This document shows positions 37,283 to 48,500 of a stretch of DNA of 64,000 nucleotides, one piece after another. Position 1 is the first letter of the stretch; each line of letters opens with the position of its first letter. The stretch lies in the NCBI RefSeq assembly GCF_030445035.2, contig NC_080689.1:22163278-22227277 (forward strand). Direction: 5' to 3'. The notes beneath the pieces were generated by a model. The model was not told the origin of the DNA, did no database searches, and saw only the letters and a program-made list of their open reading frames with translations. This stretch comes from Dasypus novemcinctus. Taxonomy: Eukaryota > Chordata > Mammalia > Cingulata > Dasypodidae. Position numbers and translations under genes: made by a program.

Positions 37283-39109
37283 TGATTCCTTGATTTAAAA
37301 AATTTTTTAAAAAATTAATTTATGGAAGTATATCACTAATACATAAACATACATAAACAATAAGTGTATAATAATAGTTGTGAACTAATAAAACAAACAT
37401 ATATTACATCATACAGGACTCTCATAACTCACCCTACCACCAATAACTTGATTATTGTTAAACCTTTATAACTGATTAAAGAGCATTGTCAAAATATTAC
37501 TACTAACCAGTATTTTCCCCCAACGCTTCCTATTATTATTGTCTTTATGTCATTTATATAGGAACACACATAGTAAAAGTTGTGAAGTTACAAAGTAAAC
37601 ATGTATAGCATCATAAAGAGGTCTCATACATCACCCAACCACCAACACCTTGCATTGTTCTGAGATGTTTGTTATAAACTATGAAAGAATATTGTCAAAA
37701 TCTTACTGCTAATCATAGTCCTTGTCTTACATTTGGTGTGTTTTTCCCCCTACCCACCCATTTATTAATTTTTAATACATTTTTATGACAGAAGTTGTAA
37801 ACTTATAAAACAATCATACACGTGCAGAATTTCCAAACAACATCTCTCCATCAACACACCACACTGTGGTTGAACATTTGAAACAAATAAGAAAATATCT
37901 TCTGATTGTTACCATGTCCATAGTGTACTCTTGGCTGACATTTTCCATACTGCCTCAGCGCAGTACATCTTTAATATAAATGCAAAAATATTATATTATT
38001 ACTAGGAATCACAGTCCATAGGTCACTCCAGCTGTACTTTTCCCATGCTTCGCATTCCCAACACCCTGCAATAATGATGTACATTTGCTCTGGCTCATAA
38101 AGGATACTCAACATCTGTAACATCAACCACAATTCTCATCTACCTCTTGGTGTACTGTGATATTCAATTTCTACATTATTCTCCAGGATTCTGTCAATTC
38201 GCATTTACACACATTTTCAGTCACATCCCCATTTATAAATTAACTGTTACTCACTATGTGTTACCATCCACTCTATACATTTCCACACTTTTACATAAAG
38301 CTAATTAAAACTTCTACATACATTAAACATCAGTACTCCATCTCAGATCTCCTCTTATCTCCTTTAAGAATCCACCACCTACCACCAGGTCTTGAAGATA
38401 TTTTCCTACAGTTTCTTCTAGAAGTTTTATTGTTCTTGCCTTTTTTTTTTTTTAGGTTTTTTATTTATTTTGAGTTAATTTTTGGATAAGGTGTGAGATA
38501 GAGGTCCTCTTTCCTTCTTTCAGCTATGGATATCCAATTCTTTCAGCACCATTTATTGAATGGATTTTCTGCCCAAGCTGTGTGGGTTTCACAGGTTAGT
38601 CAAAAATCAATTGCCATACAAGTGTGGGTCTGTTTCTGAACCATAAATTTGGTTCCATTGTTTTACATGTCTGTCTTTAGGCCAGTATCATGCTGTTTTT
38701 ACCACAACAAGATAATATGATTTAAAGTCTGGAGATGAGGGTTTCCTTTTCCTTTTTATGATGTTTCTGGCTATTCAGTATCCCTTACCCTTTCAAATAA
38801 ATTTGATGATCATGTATTCATTTTTTTTTTAATGCTGGTGGAATTTTTATCGGAATTACATTGAATCTGTATATTAATTTGAGTCGAATTGACATATTAA
38901 TGATAATTAGTCTTCCAATCCATGTTCATGGAATTTTCTTCCAGTTATTTAGGCCTTTTTTGATTTCTTTTAAAATCGAGTTGCAGTTTTCTGAATACAA
39001 GTGCTTTATTTACATTGTTGGTTAAGTTTATTCCTATTTGAGTTTTATTTGTCATATTTTATTTTCACCACTCTTTTAATACTTTTAGTTACTTTTATTG
39101 ATACAATCT

Positions 39110-40190
39110 TCATTTTAGACTCTCTTCTAGGCCTCTCTCTCTTGTCTTTTCTTTCCAGGCTCTAGCACACCCTTTAGTATTTCCTGAAAATCTGGTCTCT
39201 TGCTTAGAAATTCTCTCAGTTTTTGTTTATTGTGAATACTCTAATCTCACCCTCAGTTTTGAAAGACAGCTTTGCTGAATATAAGATTCTTGGCTGGAAA
39301 TTTTTTTCTTACAGTATTTTAAATATATCGAACCACTGTTTTCTTGCCTCCATGGTTTCTGGTGAGAAATCAGCACTTGATCTTATTGGATAGCCCTTAT
39401 ATGTTATGCATTGTTTTTCTATTACCATTCTTAGAGTTCTCTCTTTGTCTCTGGCATTTGACATTCTGATGAGTATGTGTCTTGGAGTTGGTCAATACAG
39501 ATTTTTTCAGATGGGAGTACATTGTACTTCTTGGACATGGATATCTATGTCCTTCAATAGGGTTGGGAAATTTTCTACCATTATTTCTTCAAATATTTCT
39601 TCTATTCCTTTTCCTTTCTCTTCTCCTTCTGGGACACCCATAACATGTATGTTTGCATGCCTTTTGTTGTCATTTCATTTCCTAAGACCTTGTTCAATTT
39701 TTTCCATTCTTTTCTTCATCTGTTCTTTTGTATGTTCACTTTCAGAGGCCATTTCTTCAAGCTCACCAATCCTTTCTTATGCCTCCTCAAATCTGCTATT
39801 ATATGATTTCAAAGTTTTTAAACTTTCATTTATTGCACCTTTCATTCCCATAAGATCTGTTATTTTTCTATGTATGCTTTCAAATTCTTCTTTGTGCTCA
39901 TTCAGTGTCTTCTTGATATGCTTAATCTCTTTAGCCACCTCATTGAATTTATTATGGAGATTTTTTTGAACATCTATGCTTAGTTGTCTCAACTCCTTAA
40001 TGTCATCTGGAGGCTCATCTAATTCCTTTAACTGGGCTATTGCTTCCTGTTTCTTGGTGTGGATTGTAATTTTTGGGTGGTGTCTTTGCATCTGGCTTAC
40101 TAGAGTATTTATTCTGGGTGCAGTTTTTCTGTTTAGTTTAGGGCTTCTTGCCCTTTCTCCCTTGCTAGTTGTACGGCAGGAGCCAAGCAT
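39110..40190 (-). pseudogene. L1 ORF1 remnant (decayed)
   Basis: L1 ORF1p is an RNA-binding trimeric chaperone of the L1 RNP. The longest open stretch (39777-40190, 137 codons) covers the N-terminus and coiled coil, rich in K/E heptads (e.g. NKFNEVAKEIKHIKK). Further along the same strand the RRM start GVPEGEE (near 39640) and the C-terminal-domain motif FQPRILYSAKLSF (near 39290) are readable. In-frame stops occur after the coiled coil and several more in the RRM and C-terminal regions. All three ORF1 domains are present in order but non-functional. Confidence 0.85.
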
Positions 40191-40512
40191 TTAGTTGGTG
40201 CTGTAAGTTGTGGAGGCTCAAGCTGCCCTCATTTCACCAGGGACCAATGAAGCTTCTTCCAACTTTCACCTTTGTCAGGGGTTGGGACAGAGTCACAGCT
40301 GTGTGAATAATTCAAGTCATGCAGTTCTAGACTGTAGTTGCCCAGAGACACTAGTGAAACTTCATACCCCTTTCTTCCCTGCCTCTGGCAGGGATGGAGC
40401 TACAGGTGTTAGCAGCATTCTATGCAGTGCGGGTCCAAGATGACTGCAGTTGCCCCAGTAGACCTCTGATTTTCAGTCTGTGCCAGCCAAAGTTACCTTT
40501 TGTTACCTGGAT

Positions 40513-41255
40513 AGGCTGGTGCAGGGCCTGCCAGCCTCCTCCATGCCACAGGAGTGGCTGAAGCCTAGGCTAGGGCTACAGGCTGATCTAGGTGAAAGAA
40601 ACCAGTTCCTATGGTCGCCAATGTCCCCTCAGGCTGGGATCAGAGTCAAAATGGCGGCCACTGGCCTCTTTCTGACTTGGGCTGATTCACACCCCAGCTG
40701 TTCCCAGGGTTATTTCTTAGCCATTGAAGTCAACCAATCAGTAGCTTAAATCAGCAACCAACTGTCTCCTCCCCTGTTTTTGGGAAATGGAGCTTCCAAT
40801 TCCAGCCACACAATAGCTCCTGGGGCGGCTCCTGCTGTCAGAGTAGGATAATCACTGGCCTTTGTGACTTGGCTGATAATTTCCCAGAGAGGCTGGTGCA
40901 GGTCCTCCCCGCTGGAGAAGGCACTGGGGCCTAGGCTAGAGTTGCAATATGATCTGGATGGGAAGAAGCCAGTCCCCACCAGCACTGGGATTTTCAGTCC
41001 GTCCCGCTTCCCCTCATGCCAGGCATGGAGTTAAGATGGCTGCTCCCAGTCTCTTTCTGACTTGGACAGGCTCAATCTTTACCTATTCTCAGGATTAAGC
41101 TGTTGCCTACTGAATTTACTCACCATTAGCTGAAATTGGTGCCCAACTGTCTCTTCCTCCCCCATTTTGGGGAAGTGGAGCTTTCAATTCCAGCCAAGGA
41201 ACAGCTTCCGAGGTGGCTTGTGCCTCCAGTAGAGGATGGGCACCAGCCTCCGGGG
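40513..41255 (-). repeat. Tandem ~377-bp duplication inside the L1 5' UTR
   Basis: Block A (40513-40889) and block B (40890 to about 41255) share the order 'aggctggtgcagg', 'gaagcctaggctagggct', 'tctttctgacttgg', 'aaatggagcttccaattcca' (block B close variant), and a 'gctcctggggcggct'-like end. Element 1 has only one such block (32437 to about 32800). Block A carries CAAAATGGCGGC on the plus strand (40646-40657), a strong YY1-type site antisense to the L1. Confidence 0.75.
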
Positions 41256-41489
41256 CATGGAGCACTCTACTTATGAGTCTTCTCTGCCGATGTGCAGTCT
41301 CCTACTTCCACTCCCTCAAAGACATTGCAGGATGCTCTTCTGGCCTCCTAGAGCCCCCAAACAGCTTCAGCTATCTCCAGAGAGCTCTGTATTTGCTAAC
41401 TGCCCTGTAGCAGGAGCTGACTCTAGGAGCTCCTTACTCTGCTGCCATCTTGCTGGTTCTCCTGTACGTTATTCTTGATTCCTTGATTT

Positions 41490-43059
41490 TTAAAAGTGAT
41501 AAAATGTGGGTTCCAAAGTCACAAACCAGGGTTTATGATTACACACACACACACACACAACACACAAACTAGAACATTCACCTTACAAAAATAAAATAAG
41601 CATTTTTTTGAGCATCTACTCTGTTTTGGGTACCATGTTAAGAAAAAAAAATGATGAAGAAAATAATTGCTTCCATTTTGGAGAGCACAATCAGATAGGG
41701 AATATACAGAGCAAATGACTAAACATCGTAATTAAATTTATTTTAATGAAAATATGTAGGAAATACTATAAATTATCATATAGCTGAATTAGCAGTTTTA
41801 TGTATAGGTGTCAACAATGTTAAAAGAAGTGCCTAGTTTTGCCTAGGAGAATGAATAGGCATACATTTTTAATATTAGTTGTTCATGTGAGCATTTACAT
41901 GAAATGTAAACATGAAAAACATAGGAATCATTTAAAACCCATTATTTCCTTTATTTAAGAAATTTTTGAGAGTTATAGTGTCCAAAATACATTTTACAAA
42001 TGTATTTGAAAAAAAAATTCATGATTTTCTTGGGTCCATATTCTGAATAAAGACTTGGAAAATATGAAAGATAGAACAAAGCTAAGGACAGAAGTTTACT
42101 TAAATGTTGACTAGGAAAATTATTATTTAAAGTATTCTGTATTTTGACAGTCTGATTTAGAAGTGTCATTCCAAAATATTAGGTAAATTTTAGGGCGATA
42201 TATAAAATGCTGCATTTGAGTTGACAATAAAGGATTGTATAGGCATACTTTTGAAGACAACTGATATACAGTTTGCATTAAATAAAAACAAACTGGCATA
42301 GTTTAGTTGACCTAATATGTTCTAAGTCATAAGCTGGATGCAGCTGCTTAAAAAAATAATAAAATCTTAAAAGAAATTCATTTTTACTTTCCAAATAAAT
42401 AAGTAAATAAGTAAACCTTAGAATAAATTAATGAAAATGAAGCACCAAGATCTAGAAATATATTAGTACTATTGCACTTCCTAGCAGTCATATCTAGACT
42501 CCTATTCCAATAATGGTTATCACAGTATAAGAAGGGGCAATAAATTTTCAATCAGTAAAGAGTGGATGGCTAGAGAAATAATTCAAGGTGAGTTAGGCCT
42601 TTTAAGCTTGAAAAGAAAAACATTAAGTAGAAAAATTAATAGAATCTTTGAAAGTTTGGAAGTGTAATGAAAAATTTTTGTATTTTACTACTTAAAGGAC
42701 AGAAGTAAAATTAAAGTATGAAATTAAAGTGGAAATTTGAGTTTCACAGAAGAGGTAAAAATATTCAAATAGTTTGAGCTCTAAAACAGGCTGCTTTTGA
42801 AAATTTAAAATTCCTCTTGTCAAAATTGCTCAAGCCATGACTGAATGACACATACATTATAGAAATTTCACACTATGCATAGATGTGAGATCAGAATTTA
42901 AATTATCACGGATAAGATATAGGAAGCTAACAAAAAAAACCTAAAATTTTAACTGCATCAGTGGAACCTTTGTAGCAGTATCAAAGGCAAAAACTTGAAG
43001 ATGATACCTTGTGGAATGGGATACCTTCATCCAGGATATAGAAAATTTCCTAAATATGT
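41490..43059. other. AT-rich unique DNA
   Basis: Carries the AC microsatellite; no gene or named repeat recognised. Confidence 0.5.
41541..41559. repeat. (AC)n microsatellite
   Basis: Nineteen bases of pure AC alternation, followed by a broken continuation to about 41567. Confidence 0.9.
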
Positions 43060-43480
43060 AATCATATTATGGTTCTATGTCACCAATAAGTAGCAAACAT
43101 GGGTTTGGTAACCAAGGAGTAGAAGTAGGAATGGCCCCACTTACCACCACTGCTAGTGACCCATTTGGGGAATTTGTGAGTACTGCCCCCACCATTTTAG
43201 ACTCTACTATCCTAAAGTCCTTGTTTTCTGAAAGGCAGCTCTTCTGCCAGGCAACAAAGAACAAGTCTCATTTAAACTACGGCTTTCCACTGATCACTTC
43301 AGGCTCCTTATGCCAAGATCCTAAAACGCGGTAGGGATACAATTCTGTAAGTGAAGAACACATTGACCAACAGATAGTTTGCTGATACATGAAGGAGACT
43401 CTTGACCCTCCTCCAAACCATGCAATTAATGGACAAGCACTGTAGCCATGGTCCAGGAAGGGCATGGTAATCAGAGGATC
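43060..43480 (+). mobile_element. Possible ERVL/MaLR internal-region fragment
   Basis: The sequence from 'gtttggtaaccaaggagtag' through 'gtaggaatggccccactta' resembles the 3' part of ERVL/MaLR internal sequence. An 85-codon frame (43077-43334) is open but short, and no catalytic motif is visible. No LTR flanks it. The assignment rests on remembered similarity only. Confidence 0.4.
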
Positions 43481-43539
43481 AGAACTTCTACTCTGTGAAA
43501 TATTTTTGGGAGAATGTAATAAAATCACAAACCATGAGA

Positions 43540-44411
43540 TGATATTTACAAATCGCATATATAATAAAGGACTTGTATCTAGACTTCGTAAAGAAATTTG
43601 TAAATTCAATAGTATTAAAAAACAAATATCCCAATAAAAATGGACATAGATTTAGAAGTTCACCAAAGGAACTGTATGGATGGCAGACAAGCACTTGAAA
43701 ACAATCTTCAGCACCATCAGGGAAATCCAAAATAAAGCCTTAATGACATACCACTGCATACCAATAGAATCCCTAAAACTGAAACTAACTACCATATCCA
43801 GTGTTGGCAAAAATCCACTCTAATTCTCCACGTTATGGATTGGACTATAAAATTGAAAAACGATGTTTTATATAAAATTAATCAGTCACCTACATTATGA
43901 CCCACTCATTCCACAATTAGGTATTTGTATAAGATAAATGAAAGCATATGATCATACAATGGCTTGTATAAGAATATTCATAGCAACTTTATTTCTAGTA
44001 GTTCAAATCAACTCAAAAGTCCATCAAGAGATGAATGGATAAACAAGTTGCAATTTATCCAGATAGTGAGATAATACTCAGCAATATATAGAAAGAATTG
44101 TAATTAATGCTCATATAAATTTCAAAGTAATTATTCTGAGATGAGGAAGCCAGAATATACACTGTTCGGCTCAACTTAAACTCTAGAAAACCTACAGTGA
44201 TGGAAAATGAAACAATTGTTGTTTGGGGATGGGGAACAGGGAAGGGCAGGAGGCAGGATGAGAAAAAGTTCAAACAACCTTCTGTGGTTTGGTGGATATG
44301 TCCATTCTCTTGATTGTAGTGATTGTTTCTTAGATGCTTTTATACTTCAAATAGTGTAGTTTATTTTATGTCAATTATACCATAATAAAGATGTTTAAAA
44401 ATAAATTACAG
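43540..44411 (+). mobile_element. L1M 3' end (sense), left part, split by DAS-III
   Basis: ORF2 end ('aataaaggacttgtatctag', 'gaacaatcttcagcaccatca'-like stretch) and L1M 3' UTR ('ccactcattccacaattagg', 'gatgaatggataaacaagtt'). The SINE at 44412 inserted into its 3' UTR. Confidence 0.85.
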
Positions 44412-44795
44412 GGAAGCAGATGTGGCTCAACTGATAGAGTGCCTGCCTACCTTATGGAGGGTTCAGAGTTCAATATCCAGGGCCTCCAGACCCGTGTGGT
44501 GAGCTGGTCTACGCACAGTGCTGCCGTGCACAAGTAGTGCTGTGCCATGCAGGGGCACCCCCACGTAGGAGAGCCCCACATGCAAGGAGAGCTGTCCCGT
44601 GTGAAAAAAGTACAGTCCACCCAGAAGTGGTAATACACACATGGAGAACTGACACAGCAAGATAACACAACAAAAAAGAGTCGCCGTTTCCCGGTGCCAC
44701 TGATAATGCCAACGGATGCAGAAGAACACAAGTGAAATGGACACAGAGAGCAGACAACTGCAGCGAAGGGTAGAGAAATAAATAAGTCTTGAAAT
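44412..44795 (+). repeat. DAS-III SINE inside an L1 3' UTR, 13-bp target duplication
   Basis: Flanked by AAATAAATTACAG (44399-44411 and 44796-44808). The head 'ggaagcagatgtggctcaac' gives an A box; the body carries 'gtgagctggtctacgcacag' and 'gcagacaactgcag'; the tail is 'gaaataaataagtcttg'. Minus-strand ORFs of 82-205 codons across it are shadows of the SINE and its L1 host. Confidence 0.9.
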
Positions 44796-44808
44796 AAATA
44801 AATTACAG

Positions 44809-45155
44809 AAATGTTTTGGAAATGGATGGTGGTGACAGTAGGACAATATTGTGAACACGATTTACAGCACTGAAATATATAAATGTGATTAAAAGGGGAA
44901 ATGTTAGATTGCATATATGCTAACAGAATATATATATTTTTTAAATCCATGGAAAAACACTGAATAGCATACCCTAAGTTAAACCATGGACTATAATTCA
45001 TGGCACAATTATAAAAATGTGATATCATCAGTTTTAACAAATGTCCCACACCAGTACAAAGCAATAATAGGGTGGTATAAGGGAATCTTGCATTTTACAC
45101 ATGCTTTTTCTATAAACCCACAACTTCTCTAATAAAGGAGAAATGCAGAAAAAGT
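44809..45155 (+). mobile_element. L1 3' UTR (sense), right part
   Basis: Continues the host L1 with a xenarthran-type 3' UTR: 'ggatggtggtgacagtagg', 'ttaaaaggggaaatgttag', 'ccatggactataattcatgg', 'ataaacccacaacttctct' and a terminal 'aataaag'. It contains a single copy of the block that is threefold in the two ORF2-deleted L1s. Confidence 0.8.
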
Positions 45156-48104
45156 TAATAAATTATGCTAACTCCACAAACATGCACATGAATGTATGTG
45201 TGTAGTATGTGACTGTGAGTTTAAATGCAAAGTCAGCAGACTTACGCAGTTTACTCACACCCTCAATCCACCTGAACCTCTGTAAAATTCTCTAGTTAGG
45301 AGATTTCCTGGCAATGCAGAGGTGATATTTTTAAATTGGGGATCTCCTGAGTCTTTAGCGTTTCAACCCCAGCAACCTCAGAGTAATCTCTGAAAAGTGT
45401 TCTCATATTCATTTTCCTCCTCTTTCTTTCTCCAACTGAAGGGAAGAAAGCAGCAAACTTTCTCTAACTTCTTAGCAAGGATGTCCTCACATGAGTTTTT
45501 TTTTTTTTTAATTATTAAAACAATTACTCATTGAGCACCTGTTATATACCAGACACTGGCAAAACATGAATGAGATTGGAGGATATCATTTTCAATCTTG
45601 GAGCCTTGAAATGTAATAAGGGCAATTAAAGCTAGGAATAGATGCACTTTGAAAGCAAGAACCGTTGAGTGTGTTTGACCTATGGATGGCCCTTAGGATA
45701 AGAGGAGGGGATGATTTTCCTCTTCTGACTTCTACTCCTCCTTCCCTCACTCCATACCTCCCTCCTTCTTTATGACACTGGCGATTCCCATAGTGTGGTA
45801 CTACTGCTCCTCGCTGACCCTGGCATTTATTTCTAAGCCTTTAACTGGCAGGATGGGTGCTTTGTGGAAACACCTTGCCTGCTCCTTTGCCAAAAGAGCC
45901 GTTGGCTCCTGATCTGTTTTAGAATATGGTATTGAACAAGGCAATCAATTTTCTTGGCTATTCGGTTGCCCTCTATTTTTAAATGGCCCTGACAACACTG
46001 TTGATATTTCCTATCAATTCCTTCCTTTTTACTGGAACTGATTTAACCTAATAGAATGCCATGGCTCTCAAATGTTAAAAATAGCTTTTGAGTCAGGAGG
46101 GCCTTTTGAAGGGCAGTATTCTTGCATAGATAAGATTGATTAGCCATTCCATAAGCAGGAAATTAGGATCATTAGATTCTGTTTTTGCTTCTGCGTCTTG
46201 GATAGATAAATTAACAAATTAAGCTAAATAACTAATTATCCAAAACGTGCAGTAAATCAAATTACATAAACAATTAGACGGCTAGAAAAAATAAACAAGT
46301 TCAGTCAGCTAAGAAAACACAGGAGGTTTCTGCTTAAAAATTGACATAATTTTTAATATGTTATACTATGAAATAACATTCCCCCTCACTATAGGATATT
46401 TTAAATAAGTGGCTGGGAATATCTTTCTTAAAAATTAAACTGTTTTCCCTATTTCTCAATTTTTAAAGACACTGTGTAGTCCCCTTTACTTTATAGAATA
46501 TTGTTCTGCTGATGCAGCTCTCTACTTTAGTTGCTGTGGTAACAAAAGTAAGGTCTAAATTAAGAGCACAGGCAATCAAATAGTTTTATACAAGGAAATA
46601 TTTTTTACTCTGTTTTGCTTAGGTTCATTAGTAAATCTAGGTGTATTTAGCATACTGGCAAGTCCTCAGAACCCATTTTCTCCTTAACATGATAGAACAA
46701 GATATTTCTTAAGGAAGAACACTCTAGACCCCTTAAGAAATTTGATAACATCAAGGAAGAGTGGGAAGGTGTCATAAACACCACAGTCTGGCTAAAAATA
46801 ACCTCCTTGGGAAGTATATCCTTTATCTGGCTCTTCAGGGTTTCCTCTGATATGTACACACACACACACACACACACACAGCACATATATAAGGCATGTA
46901 TAATATAGCATATTTGAGGACATGGGTAGGATACTACATATAATAACATATTTTAATTTAGTTAATTTAAGGAAATGGCAACTTAGCAGTATCTTTTCAC
47001 TTTAACAGGAGAAGGGTGCATTTGAAAAATTCCTACTTGAATCTGCAGTTAGCAAAATGATTTTATTGTACACCGTATGTTACCTGTCTGGGGGATATAT
47101 ATTAGACAGGTATACTTGCTAGTTCATTCAGCTATAATCCTTTTTGAGAATGTGTGATCCAATTCAGAAGAATTACACATGGAGTCATGCATTTTTTCTT
47201 GTGGGTTAAAAGACCAGATCTTGTTTGTTTTCTTGTTCAGAGGAATATAGAAAAGGTCCTCATAGTATTAGAAATACTGGGAGAACTTCAAGGACTATAA
47301 TTTACCCACATAAACATTTTATAATACTCTAATGAATATATTAAAAATAGTTCATAGATTATAGAGTACTATATAACATGTGCTTTTATTACTGCTGCTG
47401 CTGCTACTAATGTTAAAACTATTTACTAGTAATTAAGGATGTTCCTACTTTGACAGCAAAATCTGAACCTGATGAAGGAAAGTCTAATTATCCTTATTAG
47501 GAGATGAGATTGTGATTGGATCTTATAACTTACTCAATCTGCTCAATGGATTTACTTCAAAATAATTAGGTTCACCTTATAATATACTGATAATTTATTT
47601 TGGAGGGGGACACTTCATGTTTTCATTTCAGAGAAAGTAACAGTGGACAAAATTGACATCATCAGGTCTTTTAATTGTTTCTAAAAGATATCATTATATC
47701 ACCACAGGATCTGGAACATGCACAATATATCGTATAATCTCTGAATGTGTCTAATTTTAAAACCTATTTCAATAAATTTGCTTATGTGCCTCAAATATGT
47801 AAGGACTATTAAAAGAATATCTCCATATATTTAGATAAGTTTGATTTTATTTTCTAAGTTCATGGAACTGAGAGTATCATCTCACAGAGAACCCATTGAA
47901 GAGACCAATCATTGCCAATTCTAGGTAATTTTGCCAGAAATAGTATTTTTCTAGAGATGAAAATTCTGAAAAATAAGATAAGGACTTAAATCAGTTTTTG
48001 CAACAACATTTTGAGAACACAATATATACAATAGGGTTTCTTTTAAATAAAAAAATCTTTAAACACCTGAAGTATTTCTTGCTTAAAATTAACTTTGAAG
48101 GCTG
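45156..48104. other. Unique DNA, no gene seen
   Basis: A possible L2/MIR scrap at 45520-45575 ('cattgagcacctgttatata'), the AC microsatellite at 46.86 kb, and a short CTG run at 47391-47405. The 45.7-46.1 kb part is GC-richer than its surroundings. Confidence 0.5.
46856..46880. repeat. (AC)n microsatellite
   Basis: Twenty-five bases of pure AC alternation, likely polymorphic. Confidence 0.9.
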
Positions 48105-48500
48105 TTTAGATAGTGTGCTAGACCCCCCAAAATACATATCTTCAATCTTAATATGTGTTCCTGTGGATGTGAATCCAGTAGTAAATAGGACCCTTTGAAG
48201 ATGCATTTTAAGTTAAGGTGTGAACTCATTTGTGAATAGGGTCACCTAAAGTCTTATTTAGGTGTGGCCAAACTGAATCAGAGTAGACCTTCATCCACAT
48301 TACAGGATGCTTTACAAAGAGAATAAATTTGGACAGCCAGAGAAATCAGAAACCAGAGAAAGTCACAGGAAGCAGTCAGAAGCCAGTGGAACTAGAAGAG
48401 CAGGCACAAGGAGAGAGAGATTGCCATGTGATGTCTGGAGGCAGAGATACAAGTCAAGCAAACACATGGATTGTGACAAGTCAGCACTAGAATGCTATAG
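48105..48500 (+). mobile_element. MLT1 (MaLR) LTR, 5' portion
   Basis: Starts 'gtgctagaccccccaaaat', followed by 'gttcctgtggatgtgaatcc', 'taggaccctttgaagatgc', 'aagttaaggtgtgaactcat' and 'ttgccatgtgatgtctggag', all in MLT1 order. The 3' third is not recognisable. Confidence 0.7.

Larger units (their letters stand above)
37297..41475 (-). mobile_element. Antisense ORF2-deleted L1 (HAL1-like, element 2) with 14-bp target duplication
   Basis: Bounded by TGATTCCTTGATTT at 37283-37296 and 41476-41489, so both ends are secure. On the minus strand: 5' end with CAGCAAGATGGCAGC (L1 5' end, YY1-type motif); GC-rich 5' UTR with two to three 110-bp monomers and a duplicated ~377-bp block; full-span ORF1 (see separate entry); about 600 bp of late ORF2 (38395-39050); and a three-block 3' UTR (37300-38390). 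At 4.18 kb it lacks roughly 3 kb of ORF2, including the endonuclease and the start of RT. It would have needed another L1's ORF2p to insert. Confidence 0.88.

Noticed and set aside
39406..39969. 187-codon plus-strand ORF
   Set aside because: It is the antisense of L1 ORF1, where RRM and C-terminal motifs read on the minus strand.
44412..44500. tRNA gene suggested by A-box/B-box-like sequence
   Set aside because: It is the tRNA-derived head of a DAS-III SINE; no acceptor-stem pairing or cloverleaf is apparent.
44447..45064. 205-codon minus-strand ORF
   Set aside because: It runs through a DAS-III SINE into L1 3' UTR; composition and position explain it fully.
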